Shown here: piece after piece, positions 29,341 to 38,132 of the stretch
Layout: each line of letters starts with the position of its first letter
Numbering within the stretch: the first letter of the stretch is position 1
Assembly (NCBI GenBank): GCA_947631185.1
Contig: CANRKJ010000023.1
Location: 1 to 41,131, forward strand
DNA from: an uncultured Clostridia bacterium
Lineage (GTDB): Bacteria; Bacillota; Clostridia; TANB77; CAG-508
Length of the DNA: 41,131 bases
Reading direction: 5' to 3'
Made by a program: the position numbers and the translations under genes
The notes under the pieces: generated by a model
The model's database searches: none
What the model was told of the DNA's origin: nothing
Seen by the model: the letters and a program-made list of their open reading frames with translations, nothing else

Positions 29341-30837
29341 ATGATTTGTAAGAAATGTGGAAATGAAGTAAGCGAAGATGAGAAATTTTGTAGTAAATGT
29401 GGCAAGAAAGTAAAAAGAGATAATAAGAACACAAATAAACATAAGAAGTGGTTTATTGTTATTTCCACTATTACAGTAATTATAATCATAGGTGTTGCAG
29501 TAGGAATTGGTATAAATATTAAAAACAATTCAAATACAGTTAAGGATAATCAAGATTCCACTATTGCAAATAAAGAAATTGTAATAATAGATGAAGGAGT
29601 AATAAGAGAAGCAAAATATAACTTTACATTAGAAGATGTAAAAAGGTCAATGGATAATACTTGTAAACAAAATAATACGAACAATTATACAGATTTTGAG
29701 GAAAGTGTATCAGAAACAGAAGTAATAAACTATATATCTTATAAAAATGAAGATGATAGAGAAAACGGAGAAAGAATTGAAGTTGAAACAGTAGATAATT
29801 ATGTTTTAAGTATAACCTTTGTTTACCCAGATAGTGTAAAAAATCAAAATCTATCAGGAAGTGAAGATGTATTTTTTAACATATTAAAAGATAATGGAAC
29901 AGAAGAATATTCAAATAAAATCAAATCAATAATTACAGAGTTACCAATGAATAAAAATCAATATTATAATAATACACTATGTTACAAAGGTTATTATGAA
30001 GTTGATAAAGCAACAGTATATTCAATAAGTGCAACATCAGAGAGAAGTTATAATGCAATGAAAGAGGGCAGTGAAGAAATCTTTATAACAGATGAAAGTG
30101 ATACGGCAGTAAATGAAGATAATACACAAGATAATAAAGTAGAAAAATTTTTAAAATATAATATGAATAAAGATGATGACATAGCACAGGAAATGGGCTT
30201 TAACTATATTATGTTTAGAAATGGACAGTTTTTAATCAATACAGATGAAACAAATGATATAAACATAGAAGGCAGTTATACAGAGAACGGAGATACTATT
30301 AGTTTGTCATTAGACACAGATTATTTAGGTGGGACAGAAACAGTAAAACAATTAAATGAAGGTATAAAACAAAAGTCAAAGGAACTAGGTTTAAATGAAC
30401 TAAAGATAGATGGAGATAATCTAATTTTAGATGGAAAAGTAACTAATGGTGGTAATACCTTTATATTAGATTTTATGGGGTATCAATTAGAATTTAATAT
30501 AGATGAAAATGATAAGTTGCAAAAAGAACAAGAGCAGAACTCGCAAGATTTAATAGAGAGAGTAATAAATGCGTATGCAAAAATTACAACAGAATATGAT
30601 GGATATAGTTTAAGGTATTTAGGTTATACAGTATATGCAAAAGCAAATGATGGTACAGTTGTGTATCAAATAGAATATACAACAGGATTTGGACTATATT
30701 ATGAGAGATTAGTTTCATTAGACAAAAGTAATACAAGAATAGATAAGAAATCAGACTTAATAAAGGCAACACAAGGTAATGAAATGATGGCAGTAAAGGG
30801 TGCGTATGAAACAATTTGGGGAATTGCGTCATACTAA
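29341..30837 (+). CDS. Zinc-ribbon, single-pass membrane protein (paralogue 1)
   Basis: A 498-residue protein. A four-cysteine zinc ribbon at the N-terminus (C3, C6, C17, C20: ICKKCGNEVSEDEKFCSKCG) would be cytoplasmic. A basic linker leads to a single membrane segment at about 37-60, and a roughly 435-residue acidic, Asn/Thr/Ser-rich outer part follows. That part includes a segment starting VEKFLKYNMNKDDDIAQEMG that looks like a separate domain. AAGGGGAAG precedes the ATG. Zinc-ribbon plus membrane proteins are common in Firmicutes and poorly characterised. The next gene is a paralogue 25 bp away. Confidence 0.8.
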   Translation: MICKKCGNEVSEDEKFCSKCGKKVKRDNKNTNKHKKWFIVISTITVIIIIGVAVGIGINIKNNSNTVKDNQDSTIANKEIVIIDEGVIREAKYNFTLEDVKRSMDNTCKQNNTNNYTDFEESVSETEVINYISYKNEDDRENGERIEVETVDNYVLSITFVYPDSVKNQNLSGSEDVFFNILKDNGTEEYSNKIKSIITELPMNKNQYYNNTLCYKGYYEVDKATVYSISATSERSYNAMKEGSEEIFITDESDTAVNEDNTQDNKVEKFLKYNMNKDDDIAQEMGFNYIMFRNGQFLINTDETNDINIEGSYTENGDTISLSLDTDYLGGTETVKQLNEGIKQKSKELGLNELKIDGDNLILDGKVTNGGNTFILDFMGYQLEFNIDENDKLQKEQEQNSQDLIERVINAYAKITTEYDGYSLRYLGYTVYAKANDGTVVYQIEYTTGFGLYYERLVSLDKSNTRIDKKSDLIKATQGNEMMAVKGAYETIWGIASY

Positions 30838-30862
30838 ATAAAACATCAAGGGGGTGTTAAAA

Positions 30863-32257
30863 ATGTATTGTAGTAAATGTGGAAAAGAGATAAAAGATGG
30901 AGCAGAATTTTGCACTAATTGTGGAGAAAAGGTAAATAATACTACTAAAGGTAAATCTAAAAAGAAGATAAAATATATATTTATAACCATAATAGTTGTA
31001 GGCATTGTAATAAGTATAATGTTTCTAATAATGAGTAAATTAGGGAAAGAAGATAAAAATATAGTAGAAAAAGCTATAAGTCAAAATAAAGATGAAAATA
31101 TTATACTTTTTGATGAAAACACAAAGTATGGTGCAACATTTAACTTTAAACAAGAAGATGTTAGTAATGCAATAAAATCAGCATATCAAGGTTCAAAATG
31201 TGAAACACTAATGGGAGAGTTTGGTACTAATAATTCAGAATGGATAGAAGTTAATAATGATGTTAGTGATTATGAAATGTACTTTTATCTACCTGAAATC
31301 AGTCAAAATTGGAGAGAAATGGGTATGTTATCCTTTAAAATAGGAATTGATATAGATACTAATAATTGTGTTCAAAGTATTAACTTTCACATGATGGATG
31401 GACAAGCAAATGATGATATGGTTTCAAAAATAATAAGTAATGATACTGCATACGAGGAATACTATTACTTTATTTTAAATAAACTATTTAAAGATAATAA
31501 AATAATTACTAATATGAATAAAGTAGAAAATGCAAATAAAGTTAATGGAATTGGTACAGGAGCTGTTACAATAAAAGATAATATTATGTATGGATATGTA
31601 GTAGACATTGCAGAAGGTACAGCAATGTATTCAAGGCAATTTTCTATTGGTACAGTAGGAAATGAAAAAGCAGAAGAAATTAAAAAAGAGTATAAAAGTT
31701 ATAATACAGGTTTTTATATAGAACTTGATGAGGAAAATGTAAATACAGAATCAAATCTAAATGAGCAAGAAACTATACCAAATGTAGATAGTGTAATAGA
31801 AAACACAAAACCATCAACATCAGACACTAATTCATATACAAATGAACAAGAACAAAGTAATAATAAACCTAATTCAAGTACATCTTCAACATCAACAAAT
31901 ACTAACAATATACCACAAGAGAATAATACAAATGATAACACTAATAATGAGGAAAATTCAGTACAAGAAGTATCAGTTAGTGTAAAAACAGGATATTTAC
32001 TAACATTAGCAGGTTTAGGTGGTAGTGATTATGAAACGGTACACATTAGTCTAAAGATAAATGGTGTTAGCGTGTGTGATAGAGAATTTAACAGAGAAAG
32101 ACCTGACCAAGATTTGATTTTTGTAGGGTGGTATAATGGTGTAACAGATAAATTTGATTTTGATTTGGTAGTTGAGGGTACAAAGGTAAATCAGCCAATA
32201 AAATATCAATATAATAAGAATGGATATTTAGAAATTAGAGATACACCATCAGTATAA
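30863..32257 (+). CDS. Zinc-ribbon, single-pass membrane protein (paralogue 2)
   Basis: A 464-residue protein from ATG 30863, 8 nt after AAGGGGG. It has the same layout as its upstream neighbour: zinc ribbon C3, C6, C17, C20 (YCSKCGKEIKDGAEFCTNCG), basic linker and membrane segment about 37-57. Its outer domain contains YGATFNFKQEDVSNAI, comparable to YNFTLEDVKRSM in paralogue 1. Residues about 285-365 are a low-complexity Asn/Thr/Ser/Glu linker (TSSTSTNTNN). The C-terminal ~90 residues form a compact beta-rich domain (LLTLAGLGGSDYETVHISLK). A terminator follows, so the two paralogues form one unit. Confidence 0.8.
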   Translation: MYCSKCGKEIKDGAEFCTNCGEKVNNTTKGKSKKKIKYIFITIIVVGIVISIMFLIMSKLGKEDKNIVEKAISQNKDENIILFDENTKYGATFNFKQEDVSNAIKSAYQGSKCETLMGEFGTNNSEWIEVNNDVSDYEMYFYLPEISQNWREMGMLSFKIGIDIDTNNCVQSINFHMMDGQANDDMVSKIISNDTAYEEYYYFILNKLFKDNKIITNMNKVENANKVNGIGTGAVTIKDNIMYGYVVDIAEGTAMYSRQFSIGTVGNEKAEEIKKEYKSYNTGFYIELDEENVNTESNLNEQETIPNVDSVIENTKPSTSDTNSYTNEQEQSNNKPNSSTSSTSTNTNNIPQENNTNDNTNNEENSVQEVSVSVKTGYLLTLAGLGGSDYETVHISLKINGVSVCDREFNRERPDQDLIFVGWYNGVTDKFDFDLVVEGTKVNQPIKYQYNKNGYLEIRDTPSV

Positions 32258-32289
32258 GTAAAGAAGATTACAATCACTATATAAGTAAT

Positions 32290-32336
32290 ATAAAACAGTA
32301 AGTTTTTAAATAAATACTTATTGTTTTATTTTTTAT
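32290..32336 (+). terminator. Terminator after the zinc-ribbon pair
   Basis: ATAAAACAGTAAGT (32290-32303) pairs with ACTTATTGTTTTAT (32316-32329), 13 of 14 pairs, followed by TTTTTAT. Confidence 0.8.
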
Positions 32337-32341
32337 CCAAA

Positions 32342-32470
32342 AGTAGTGTTTATAAAGGTACACCTTTTTAAACAGTTAAAATTAGTAAGTATTAGTGTTT
32401 GTAAAGGTGGATAAAATAATTTACAAATATTTGTAAACAGGAGTTGACTTTTACAAACAGTTCTGTTAAT
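32342..32470. promoter_or_regulatory. Repeat-rich region upstream of the resolvase, possible res site
   Basis: It contains an 18-bp perfect palindrome TTTACAAATATTTGTAAA (32420-32437). A direct pair GTGTTTATAAAGGT and GTGTTTGTAAAGGT lies near 32347 and 32396, and TTTACAAACAG near 32450 resembles a palindrome arm. Dyads upstream of tnpR-type genes usually form the recombination site, and bound resolvase represses its own gene. Confidence 0.5.
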
Positions 32471-32524
32471 ATAACTGGCAAGCCTGAAGAAAGAAACAGG
32501 TATTTAAGAGGTAGGTGTATTATA

Positions 32525-33139
32525 ATGGATAATAAAGTTTATGCGTATATAAGGGTAAGTAGTAAAGACCAAAACGAGGGTAGGCAGTTAGAGGAAATGA
32601 GAAAGTTAGGAATACCAGAAGAAAGAATATTCATTGATAAACAAAGTGGCAAGGACTTCAACAGAGCAGAATATCAAACTTTAAAAAGAATGTTGAAAGA
32701 TAGCCCAGGTAGTCTATTGATAATACTTTCTATTGATAGGTTAGGGAGAAACTATAAGGAAATAATGAAAGAGTGGCAAGAACTAACAACAGAATGTAAA
32801 GCAGATATTAAAGTATTAGATATGCCACTACTAGATACAACGCAATATAAGGACTTATTAGGAACATTTATAAGTGATTTAATATTACAAGTATTGTCAT
32901 TTGTTGCAGAACAAGAAAGAAATAACATCAAGAAAAGACAAGAGCAAGGTATTGCATTAGCAAAAGCAGAAAATAAACATTTAGGTAGACCAAGAGCAGA
33001 AATAACAGAAGAATATATTAAAGAATATACCAAATGGAAGAATGGAGAAATAACTGCAACACAAGCAATGGTAAATTCTAATACAAAGAGAAATACTTTT
33101 TATAAATTAGCAAAAATAATGGAAGTAAAAATTGCATAA
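32525..33139 (+). CDS. Serine recombinase (resolvase/invertase family)
   Basis: A 204-residue small serine recombinase, normal resolvase length. ATG 32525 follows GAGGTAGG; an earlier in-frame TTG at 32444 has no support. The catalytic serine lies in VYAYIRVSSKDQNEG (S12), IDRLGRNY carries the catalytic arginines, and VLSFVAEQERNNIKKRQEQG is the E-helix. The C-terminal helix-turn-helix follows LGRPRAEITEEYIKEY. It probably resolves element multimers at the palindromic region just upstream. Confidence 0.9.
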   Translation: MDNKVYAYIRVSSKDQNEGRQLEEMRKLGIPEERIFIDKQSGKDFNRAEYQTLKRMLKDSPGSLLIILSIDRLGRNYKEIMKEWQELTTECKADIKVLDMPLLDTTQYKDLLGTFISDLILQVLSFVAEQERNNIKKRQEQGIALAKAENKHLGRPRAEITEEYIKEYTKWKNGEITATQAMVNSNTKRNTFYKLAKIMEVKIA

Positions 33140-33140
33140 A

Positions 33141-33172
33141 AGAAGATGGGTAAAGCACCCATCTTTTATTTG
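33141..33172. terminator. Bidirectional terminator between the resolvase and the DUF6076 gene
   Basis: GATGGGT (33145-33151) pairs with ACCCATC (33157-33163), flanked by A-rich and T-rich sides, so it works for both convergent genes. Confidence 0.8.
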
Positions 33173-34149
33173 TCATTATCAAGTAGCCACTTTTCAAATT
33201 CATCAGCAGTAATAACACCCTTATTATAATCAGCCCTTTTCTTATCAACTTGAGTTTTCCATTTTTCAAATTCATTAGTTATTGTAAAATCATCTTTATG
33301 CCTTTTAGCCCTTACAGATTTTTTCATATATATTTTTTTATATAATTGAGAAACACCTTGTGGTTGTTGACTAGCAAATCTTTTGCAAGACATAGTTTCG
33401 TTTTGAGGACTATTCCTATCACAATATAAAGCATCACTTTTTCTTGCAGGTACAAATAATTTACCACAGTTTTTACATCTTAAAACTTTATATTTCCTTT
33501 CAAAAATCTTAAGCATTTCTATACAAAATAATTCATCTACACTTTCACAGGTATAAATAATATTTTCATAATGATTTACAGTAGAATGATTAGTTTGTTT
33601 AAACTTTAAATATTCTTTATCAAATTCATTAAGAGTAGTTTCAGTTATATTATCTAATTTTAAATTAGTAGATAAAGGAATATTATTTGTTGTTATAGAA
33701 TATGAATATCGAGGTTGTTCCAATGAATAACCTAGTTTATTACAGATAAATATAAGTTTATCAAGTTGTCTTTCATAAGAATATTTATCATCATTAAGTA
33801 GAAAGCAGAAGTGAATTATGGTTGAGAATAGTTTTTGTTTATTTTCTATTATATCAAGTATTTTCTTAATTCTTTTATTTTTATCAGTATTAGATAAATC
33901 AGAGTTTTGTAGTTGCCTTTTTATTTCATCAGCATAAAAGATTTTAGCAATAAGCATACTGTCTTTATTAAATAAATTATCTAATTGAGAAATATTAGTT
34001 ATATCAATAGATGTAAGTAATTCTTTAATATTCATACATATAAAATCTAGTAATGAATTAGCAAAAGGAACAGTATAAGACCTTTTATTATAAGTAATTT
34101 TTTCATCATAAATAAATTTTGTAAATTCAACTTTAATTATTGGTTTCAA
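33166..34149 (-). CDS. DUF6076 family zinc-binding protein
   Basis: About 327 residues. TTG 34149 is preferred: AAAGGGG lies 9 nt before it, whereas the longer start at 34158 abuts that site. The body is helical and unremarkable until about residue 225. There a zinc-finger-like cluster reads LRCKNCGKLFVPARKSDALY, then CDRNSPQN and SCKRFASQQ, followed by a basic C-terminal tail. This cysteine pattern is the DUF6076 hallmark, frequent in Clostridia mobile elements and their neighbours. Function unknown; nucleic-acid binding is a reasonable guess. It is one of only two element genes on the minus strand. Confidence 0.8.
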   Translation of the reverse strand: MKPIIKVEFTKFIYDEKITYNKRSYTVPFANSLLDFICMNIKELLTSIDITNISQLDNLFNKDSMLIAKIFYADEIKRQLQNSDLSNTDKNKRIKKILDIIENKQKLFSTIIHFCFLLNDDKYSYERQLDKLIFICNKLGYSLEQPRYSYSITTNNIPLSTNLKLDNITETTLNEFDKEYLKFKQTNHSTVNHYENIIYTCESVDELFCIEMLKIFERKYKVLRCKNCGKLFVPARKSDALYCDRNSPQNETMSCKRFASQQPQGVSQLYKKIYMKKSVRAKRHKDDFTITNEFEKWKTQVDKKRADYNKGVITADEFEKWLLDNDK

Positions 34150-34211
34150 GCATTTCAACCCCTTTCATAACAATTATAAAATGTAAAAGTCAACAAAATT
34201 TTAAAAAAACA

Positions 34212-34240
34212 TTGACAAAACAAATTAAATGTGATATAGT
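34212..34240 (+). promoter_or_regulatory. Promoter upstream of the replication initiator gene
   Basis: TTGACA (34212-34217), a 17-bp spacer and TATAGT (34235-34240). About 280 nt of leader follow before the gene. Confidence 0.7.
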
Positions 34241-34523
34241 TGTAATAGTCAATAAACAAATACATTAACTACTACATTACAAAGTGGTGTATTTTTTTAC
34301 AGTATAGTGTCAAAGTTGTTTCATCTACTTAATAAAGTATACAACACTAAAAGATGTTTGTCAATATCATTTTAAATAAGTTTTATATAGAGGGGAGATG
34401 ATAATAAAGAAGAAAGCAAATGTATATTATAATGACAAAATTTTTGATAAAAAATTGCAGTCATCTAGTTGATTTTTAAATGTTTTATGCGTGTAAATTT
34501 ATAGAATGGAGGAAACAAAAGAA
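34241..34523. other. Leader region before the replication initiator gene
   Basis: No gene. It contains short inverted stretches (CATTAACTACTACATTACAA, then AGTGGTGTA) and AT-rich DNA. In rolling-circle elements the origin may lie near or upstream of the initiator gene, but I cannot point to a nick site. Confidence 0.4.
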
Positions 34524-35831
34524 ATGGGCAGGATATTACTTGATTTAGAAACATTATCACAAGCAGTAGACAATGGTTTTACAGATACATTATCAATACT
34601 AATTGATTTGTTTAAGTTGGCAGGTAAAAACAGAAGATATGAATATATAGAAATTCCATCGCAACTTGGAATGATATTAAGGAGAGTATTGATAAAACCA
34701 AAAGAAGTAATTGACTTAATTAGTGAGATACTACAAATGGGGTTTGACCGTAGGGAAAGAATAAGAACTATAAAATATAAGGGAAAAGATGTAAAGGAAA
34801 AGCAGGTATACTATATCAATAACAATTTTACAGGATATTCTATCTACTATGACCCAAGAAAATATTATTTTAATATTATGTGTCAACATTCAAGTATTTT
34901 AGGTAAAGCAAAGACGGAAATAGTACAAGACATTAAGAACTTGTTTCAATGTGAACTTGGTGTAGAGGATAAATACATACAGAATTTAGATAAAACTATT
35001 AAATTATGTAGGATAGACTTTAAAAGAGACCATAGGTACATAGATGAACAAAATTTATCTTTAATTAAAGCCATAGTAGAAATAGCACCAGATACAATAG
35101 TAGGTGCAAACTATGAAAAGAAAGATGAAAAAGATGAACACCCTGAAATAGACAATTTTGATGATATTGAATACATGAAAAAATTTAAAAGCGAATCTAA
35201 CAAAACAGCAGAGTTTGTTGTTTATGATAAGTTTTTAGAGCGACTTGACAAATTCGATAAAGGTTTAATAACACACGAAGAATTGGAACAATATCAAAGA
35301 GTAATAAGGTTTGAGGTTAGAATTAAAAATGGTAAGTTAAATAGTTTAAAAAGTGATAAAAAGTGGGCATTAGATAAAGATATAGATAACTACAAAGAAG
35401 AAAGTGTGGCAAATGAACTATTTAACTACTATGCAGAACAAGTATTTTTTAAAGAACCATTTTTTAGATTAGATGTAGCAAAGAGAAAGATTAGAGATTT
35501 AGATATAACACCATATAAGAAGAAAACCTTTAGGGAACTATTAAACCAAATAAATGAAAAAGGTTATACAAGAGCAAAAGAAGAATATAAATACCCATCT
35601 AGTTTTAACAGTCATATTAAAGAGTTGAGAGATTTAGGAATAAACCCATTAACTTTTAAAGAAACTTGGACAGATGGAAAGGGAAAAAGACATAAGACAA
35701 CATATACATCAATTCCAAATTTTATACAAAAAGAGAATTGCATAATTGAAGATGATTACATCATAGATTCAAAGTATTGGGAACTTGTAAGACAGAATAA
35801 CAGTACAAAAAAAGTGATTGACACATCATAA
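34524..35831 (+). CDS. Probable replication initiation protein of the element
   Basis: About 435 residues. ATG 34524 is 11 nt after GGAGG; ATG 34506 precedes that site. The central part has IKLCRIDFKRDHRYID, AEFVVYDKFLERLDKFDKG and YQRVIRFEVRIKNGKLNSL. This acidic-basic strand pattern (RIDFKRD, then VVYDK, then RFEV) is seen in phage and plasmid rolling-circle initiators of the gene II/Rep_trans type. Its position beside excisionase and integrase genes fits the autonomous replication of the excised circle known in Tn916-like elements. The classification rests on pattern only; the catalytic tyrosine cannot be assigned. Confidence 0.6.
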   Translation: MGRILLDLETLSQAVDNGFTDTLSILIDLFKLAGKNRRYEYIEIPSQLGMILRRVLIKPKEVIDLISEILQMGFDRRERIRTIKYKGKDVKEKQVYYINNNFTGYSIYYDPRKYYFNIMCQHSSILGKAKTEIVQDIKNLFQCELGVEDKYIQNLDKTIKLCRIDFKRDHRYIDEQNLSLIKAIVEIAPDTIVGANYEKKDEKDEHPEIDNFDDIEYMKKFKSESNKTAEFVVYDKFLERLDKFDKGLITHEELEQYQRVIRFEVRIKNGKLNSLKSDKKWALDKDIDNYKEESVANELFNYYAEQVFFKEPFFRLDVAKRKIRDLDITPYKKKTFRELLNQINEKGYTRAKEEYKYPSSFNSHIKELRDLGINPLTFKETWTDGKGKRHKTTYTSIPNFIQKENCIIEDDYIIDSKYWELVRQNNSTKKVIDTS

Positions 35832-35844
35832 AACGGTGTGTCAA
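35818..35844 (+). other. Hairpin at the end of the replication initiator gene
   Basis: TTGACACA (35818-35825), loop containing the stop codon, TGTGTCAA (35837-35844). There is no T-run, so it is not a standard terminator. It could stabilise mRNA or be an origin-type cruciform. Confidence 0.45.
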
Positions 35845-35883
35845 CCAAAATTAAAAATTTAGAAATAAAGGAGAATAATAAAA

Positions 35884-36156
35884 ATGGAAAAGAAGAAATA
35901 CAGAATTATAAAAGACCTTTGTGGAGTAAGAATAATAGAGTTAAATATATCAGATGGAACAGAAGATATATCTAATGATTTGATTGAAGTGTTCAATAAA
36001 GTAGTACCAGATAAAATATTACCTAAAGGTTATGTTGAAATGACTGATGAAGAACTTGCAGATAAAATAACAGAATTAAAATTAAATGGTATAGAAGTTG
36101 AAAAGTACCATCAAGTTATCAAAAGGAATAAGTTAAGAAATGTAAAAGATTATTAA
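35884..36156 (+). CDS. Small unrecognised element protein
   Basis: A 90-residue protein after AAGGAG, starting MEKKKYRIIKDLCGVRIIEL and ending in a basic tail (IKRNKLRNVKDY). No motif recognised. It lies between the replication and integration modules. Confidence 0.65.
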   Translation: MEKKKYRIIKDLCGVRIIELNISDGTEDISNDLIEVFNKVVPDKILPKGYVEMTDEELADKITELKLNGIEVEKYHQVIKRNKLRNVKDY

Positions 36157-36164
36157 ACATTTTG

Positions 36165-36246
36165 TATGTCCTACTTTAGGACATATCAAGTATTAAAGGG
36201 GGTGATTAAGTTGCAAGTGTTAGAAGAGGGCTTGACAATTCTTTAA
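36165..36246 (+). promoter_or_regulatory. Hairpin and 11-codon leader frame upstream of the excisionase gene
   Basis: TATGTCCTA-CTT-TAGGACATA (36165-36185) is a perfect 9-bp hairpin. After it, AAAGGGGGTGATTAAG is an excellent ribosome site for TTG 36211, which opens an 11-codon frame (MQVLEEGLTIL) ending at 36246. The remaining DNA to 36404 holds no gene. A translated leader before xis-int would suit regulation by attenuation. Confidence 0.45.
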
Positions 36247-36404
36247 ACTAGTCATAAGCTAGAAAGCTAGAAATAGAGCCTATTATATCATACCATATCA
36301 TATAATTCTCATCTGAATCTACTAAAAATATAAACTCAATTTGAGATTTAGTAATAATTCACGATAAAAGAATTTCAAACCATAAATAATTTATGGAGAT
36401 AGAT

Positions 36405-36590
36405 ATGAATTATAAAGAATACTTAAATATAAAAGAAGCAGCCCAATTATTAGGTATAAATGCCAAGTTAATGACAAAGTTAAGTCATCAAGATAGTTTT
36501 CCTTGCATTAGATTTGATAGAAGAGTTGTTATTCAAAAGAAAGCAATGGAACAATGGTTTATTGATAATTCTAATAGGTTTATTAAATAG
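36405..36590 (+). CDS. xis: Excisionase-like helix-turn-helix protein
   Basis: A 61-residue protein from ATG 36405, with GGAG 6 nt upstream. The sequence YLNIKEAAQLLGINAKLMTK is a MerR-type winged helix-turn-helix, followed by PCIRFDRRVVIQKKAMEQWF, the usual wing of Xis/AlpA/HTH_17 proteins. It ends 12 bp before the integrase gene, the standard xis-int order. It would direct the integrase towards excision. Confidence 0.85.
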   Translation: MNYKEYLNIKEAAQLLGINAKLMTKLSHQDSFPCIRFDRRVVIQKKAMEQWFIDNSNRFIK

Positions 36591-36602
36591 AGGTGGTGGT
36601 AG

Positions 36603-37980
36603 ATGATGGAGAATAATAAAAGAAAAGTTAAAAGTGGTAAAGATAGACAACCTAAAGGTTTTGGTGGACTAAATAAAAGAAAAGACAGTTGGGAAGGAAC
36701 TTTAGAGGTAAAAAAACAGAATGGAGATATTATATCCAAATCATTTACTAGACACACTATTGCAGAAATAAATCATATAAAATATCAACTTAAAGCATTA
36801 GAGCCTTTAGATAATGATGTATTAGATATAAAAATCAATAAAAATACTAATGAAATTACTTTAATTCAAGATAAAGACCTAATTGCAAGTGTAAATCAAT
36901 TAGACCCTAATATTACAGTAGATGAGTATGTTGACTATTGGTTATGGAATCACAGGAGAAGAGGAGAAAAAGGAACACAGATTAAAGATTCAACTTTTGG
37001 TGATTATGTGCAAAAAAGTCAACATATCAAGGACAAACTAGGTACAATAAAACAAAATGGTAAAGAATATAAAGTTAAAGTAAGAGATTTAACCTTTAAC
37101 TTTATAGAAAGACAAATGTTGGAATTGTATGAGGAAGTTGCAGAGAATACAGTTAAACAAGTTAGAAATCATATATATAATATGATGGTGTATGCAAGAA
37201 AAGATGGAATAATTAAAGAAAACCCATTACAAGATGAAACTATCAATTTTCCAACATCTAAAAATAAATTCAAAAGGAAGATTATTGAGGAAACAGACAT
37301 ACAAAGTGTTATGCAATATTGTTTAAAACATTGGTTTATAGATGTGTTGACACAATTATTGACAGGTGGAAGAGTTTCAGAAATTAGAGGTCTAGTTTGG
37401 GAAGATATAGATGAAGATAAATGTGAGATAACTTTTTCAAGAAACTATCTTACTACAAAGAAGTATAATGTAGATGAACAAGGACATATACAGGCACAAG
37501 GAACAAAAAGTAATTATTCTACTTTGAAATCATCATCTAGTTATAGGACTATAAAGATAGATGAGGAATTTATGAAAATTCTAATGATACATAAGGAACT
37601 ACAAAAAGAACAGGCAAGCAAAAGTAATAAAACATTTAAAAGGTCTGACCCAGTATTTACAGGAAGATGGTATGGAAAGCAACTTGGAAGAAATACAACT
37701 AATGATAGAGTTAAACAAGTAATGAATGACTTAAAGATAAAAGACTTTGAAGAAATTACAAGTCATTGTTTAAGAAAAAGTTTCTGTTGTGCAGGACTAT
37801 TAAATGATGTACCAGTAGAATATATGGCAAAACTTTTAGGACATAGCGACCCAAAAGTAACTTTACGGATATTATGCAGAATTTAAACAGGAGAAAATCA
37901 ATAACTATGCAGAGAAAACCAATACTAACAGACTTACAGCATTACAAAATATAATGAAAGGAATACTGGTACATACATAA
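36603..37980 (+). CDS. int: Tyrosine integrase, catalytic tyrosine out of frame because of one extra base at 37866
   Basis: As read, the frame stops at 37886 after 427 residues and lacks the nucleophile. An N-terminal arm-binding type region (PKGFGGLNKRKDSWEGTLEV) and a core-binding domain (TVDEYVDYWLWNHRRRGEKG) precede the catalytic domain. That has TGGRVSEIRGLVWEDI (Arg), SHCLRKSFCCAGLL (His/Arg) and AKLLGHSDPKVTL (His). Removing C37866 restores VTLGYYAEFKQEKINNYAEK and a tail to TAA 37980, with the catalytic tyrosine in YYAEF, total 458 residues. So either the integrase is dead and the element trapped, or the base is a sequence error. AGAGGTGGTGG precedes the start. Confidence 0.88.
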
Positions 37981-38004
37981 ATTATTGTTGTAAAAAATGA
38001 AAAG

Positions 38005-38041
38005 ATGTAGTATACTATTATATGTGTATACTACATTTTTT
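38005..38041 (+). terminator. Terminator after the integrase gene
   Basis: ATGTAGTATAC (38005-38015) pairs perfectly with GTATACTACAT (38026-38036), followed by TTTTT. Confidence 0.85.
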
Positions 38042-38054
38042 ATTAAGATAAATA

Positions 38055-38072
38055 TAACTGGAAAATAACTGG
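38055..38072 (+). repeat. Paired TAACTGG repeats (right integrase arm sites)
   Basis: TAACTGG at 38055-38061 and 38066-38072, the counterpart of the left pair at 25944-25966, about 60 bp inside the right attachment core. Confidence 0.6.
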
Positions 38073-38132
38073 ATTTTGCTTGATTAGAACAAATAGGTGT
38101 TGAAATTTAGGGAAATATAAGTCATAAATGAT

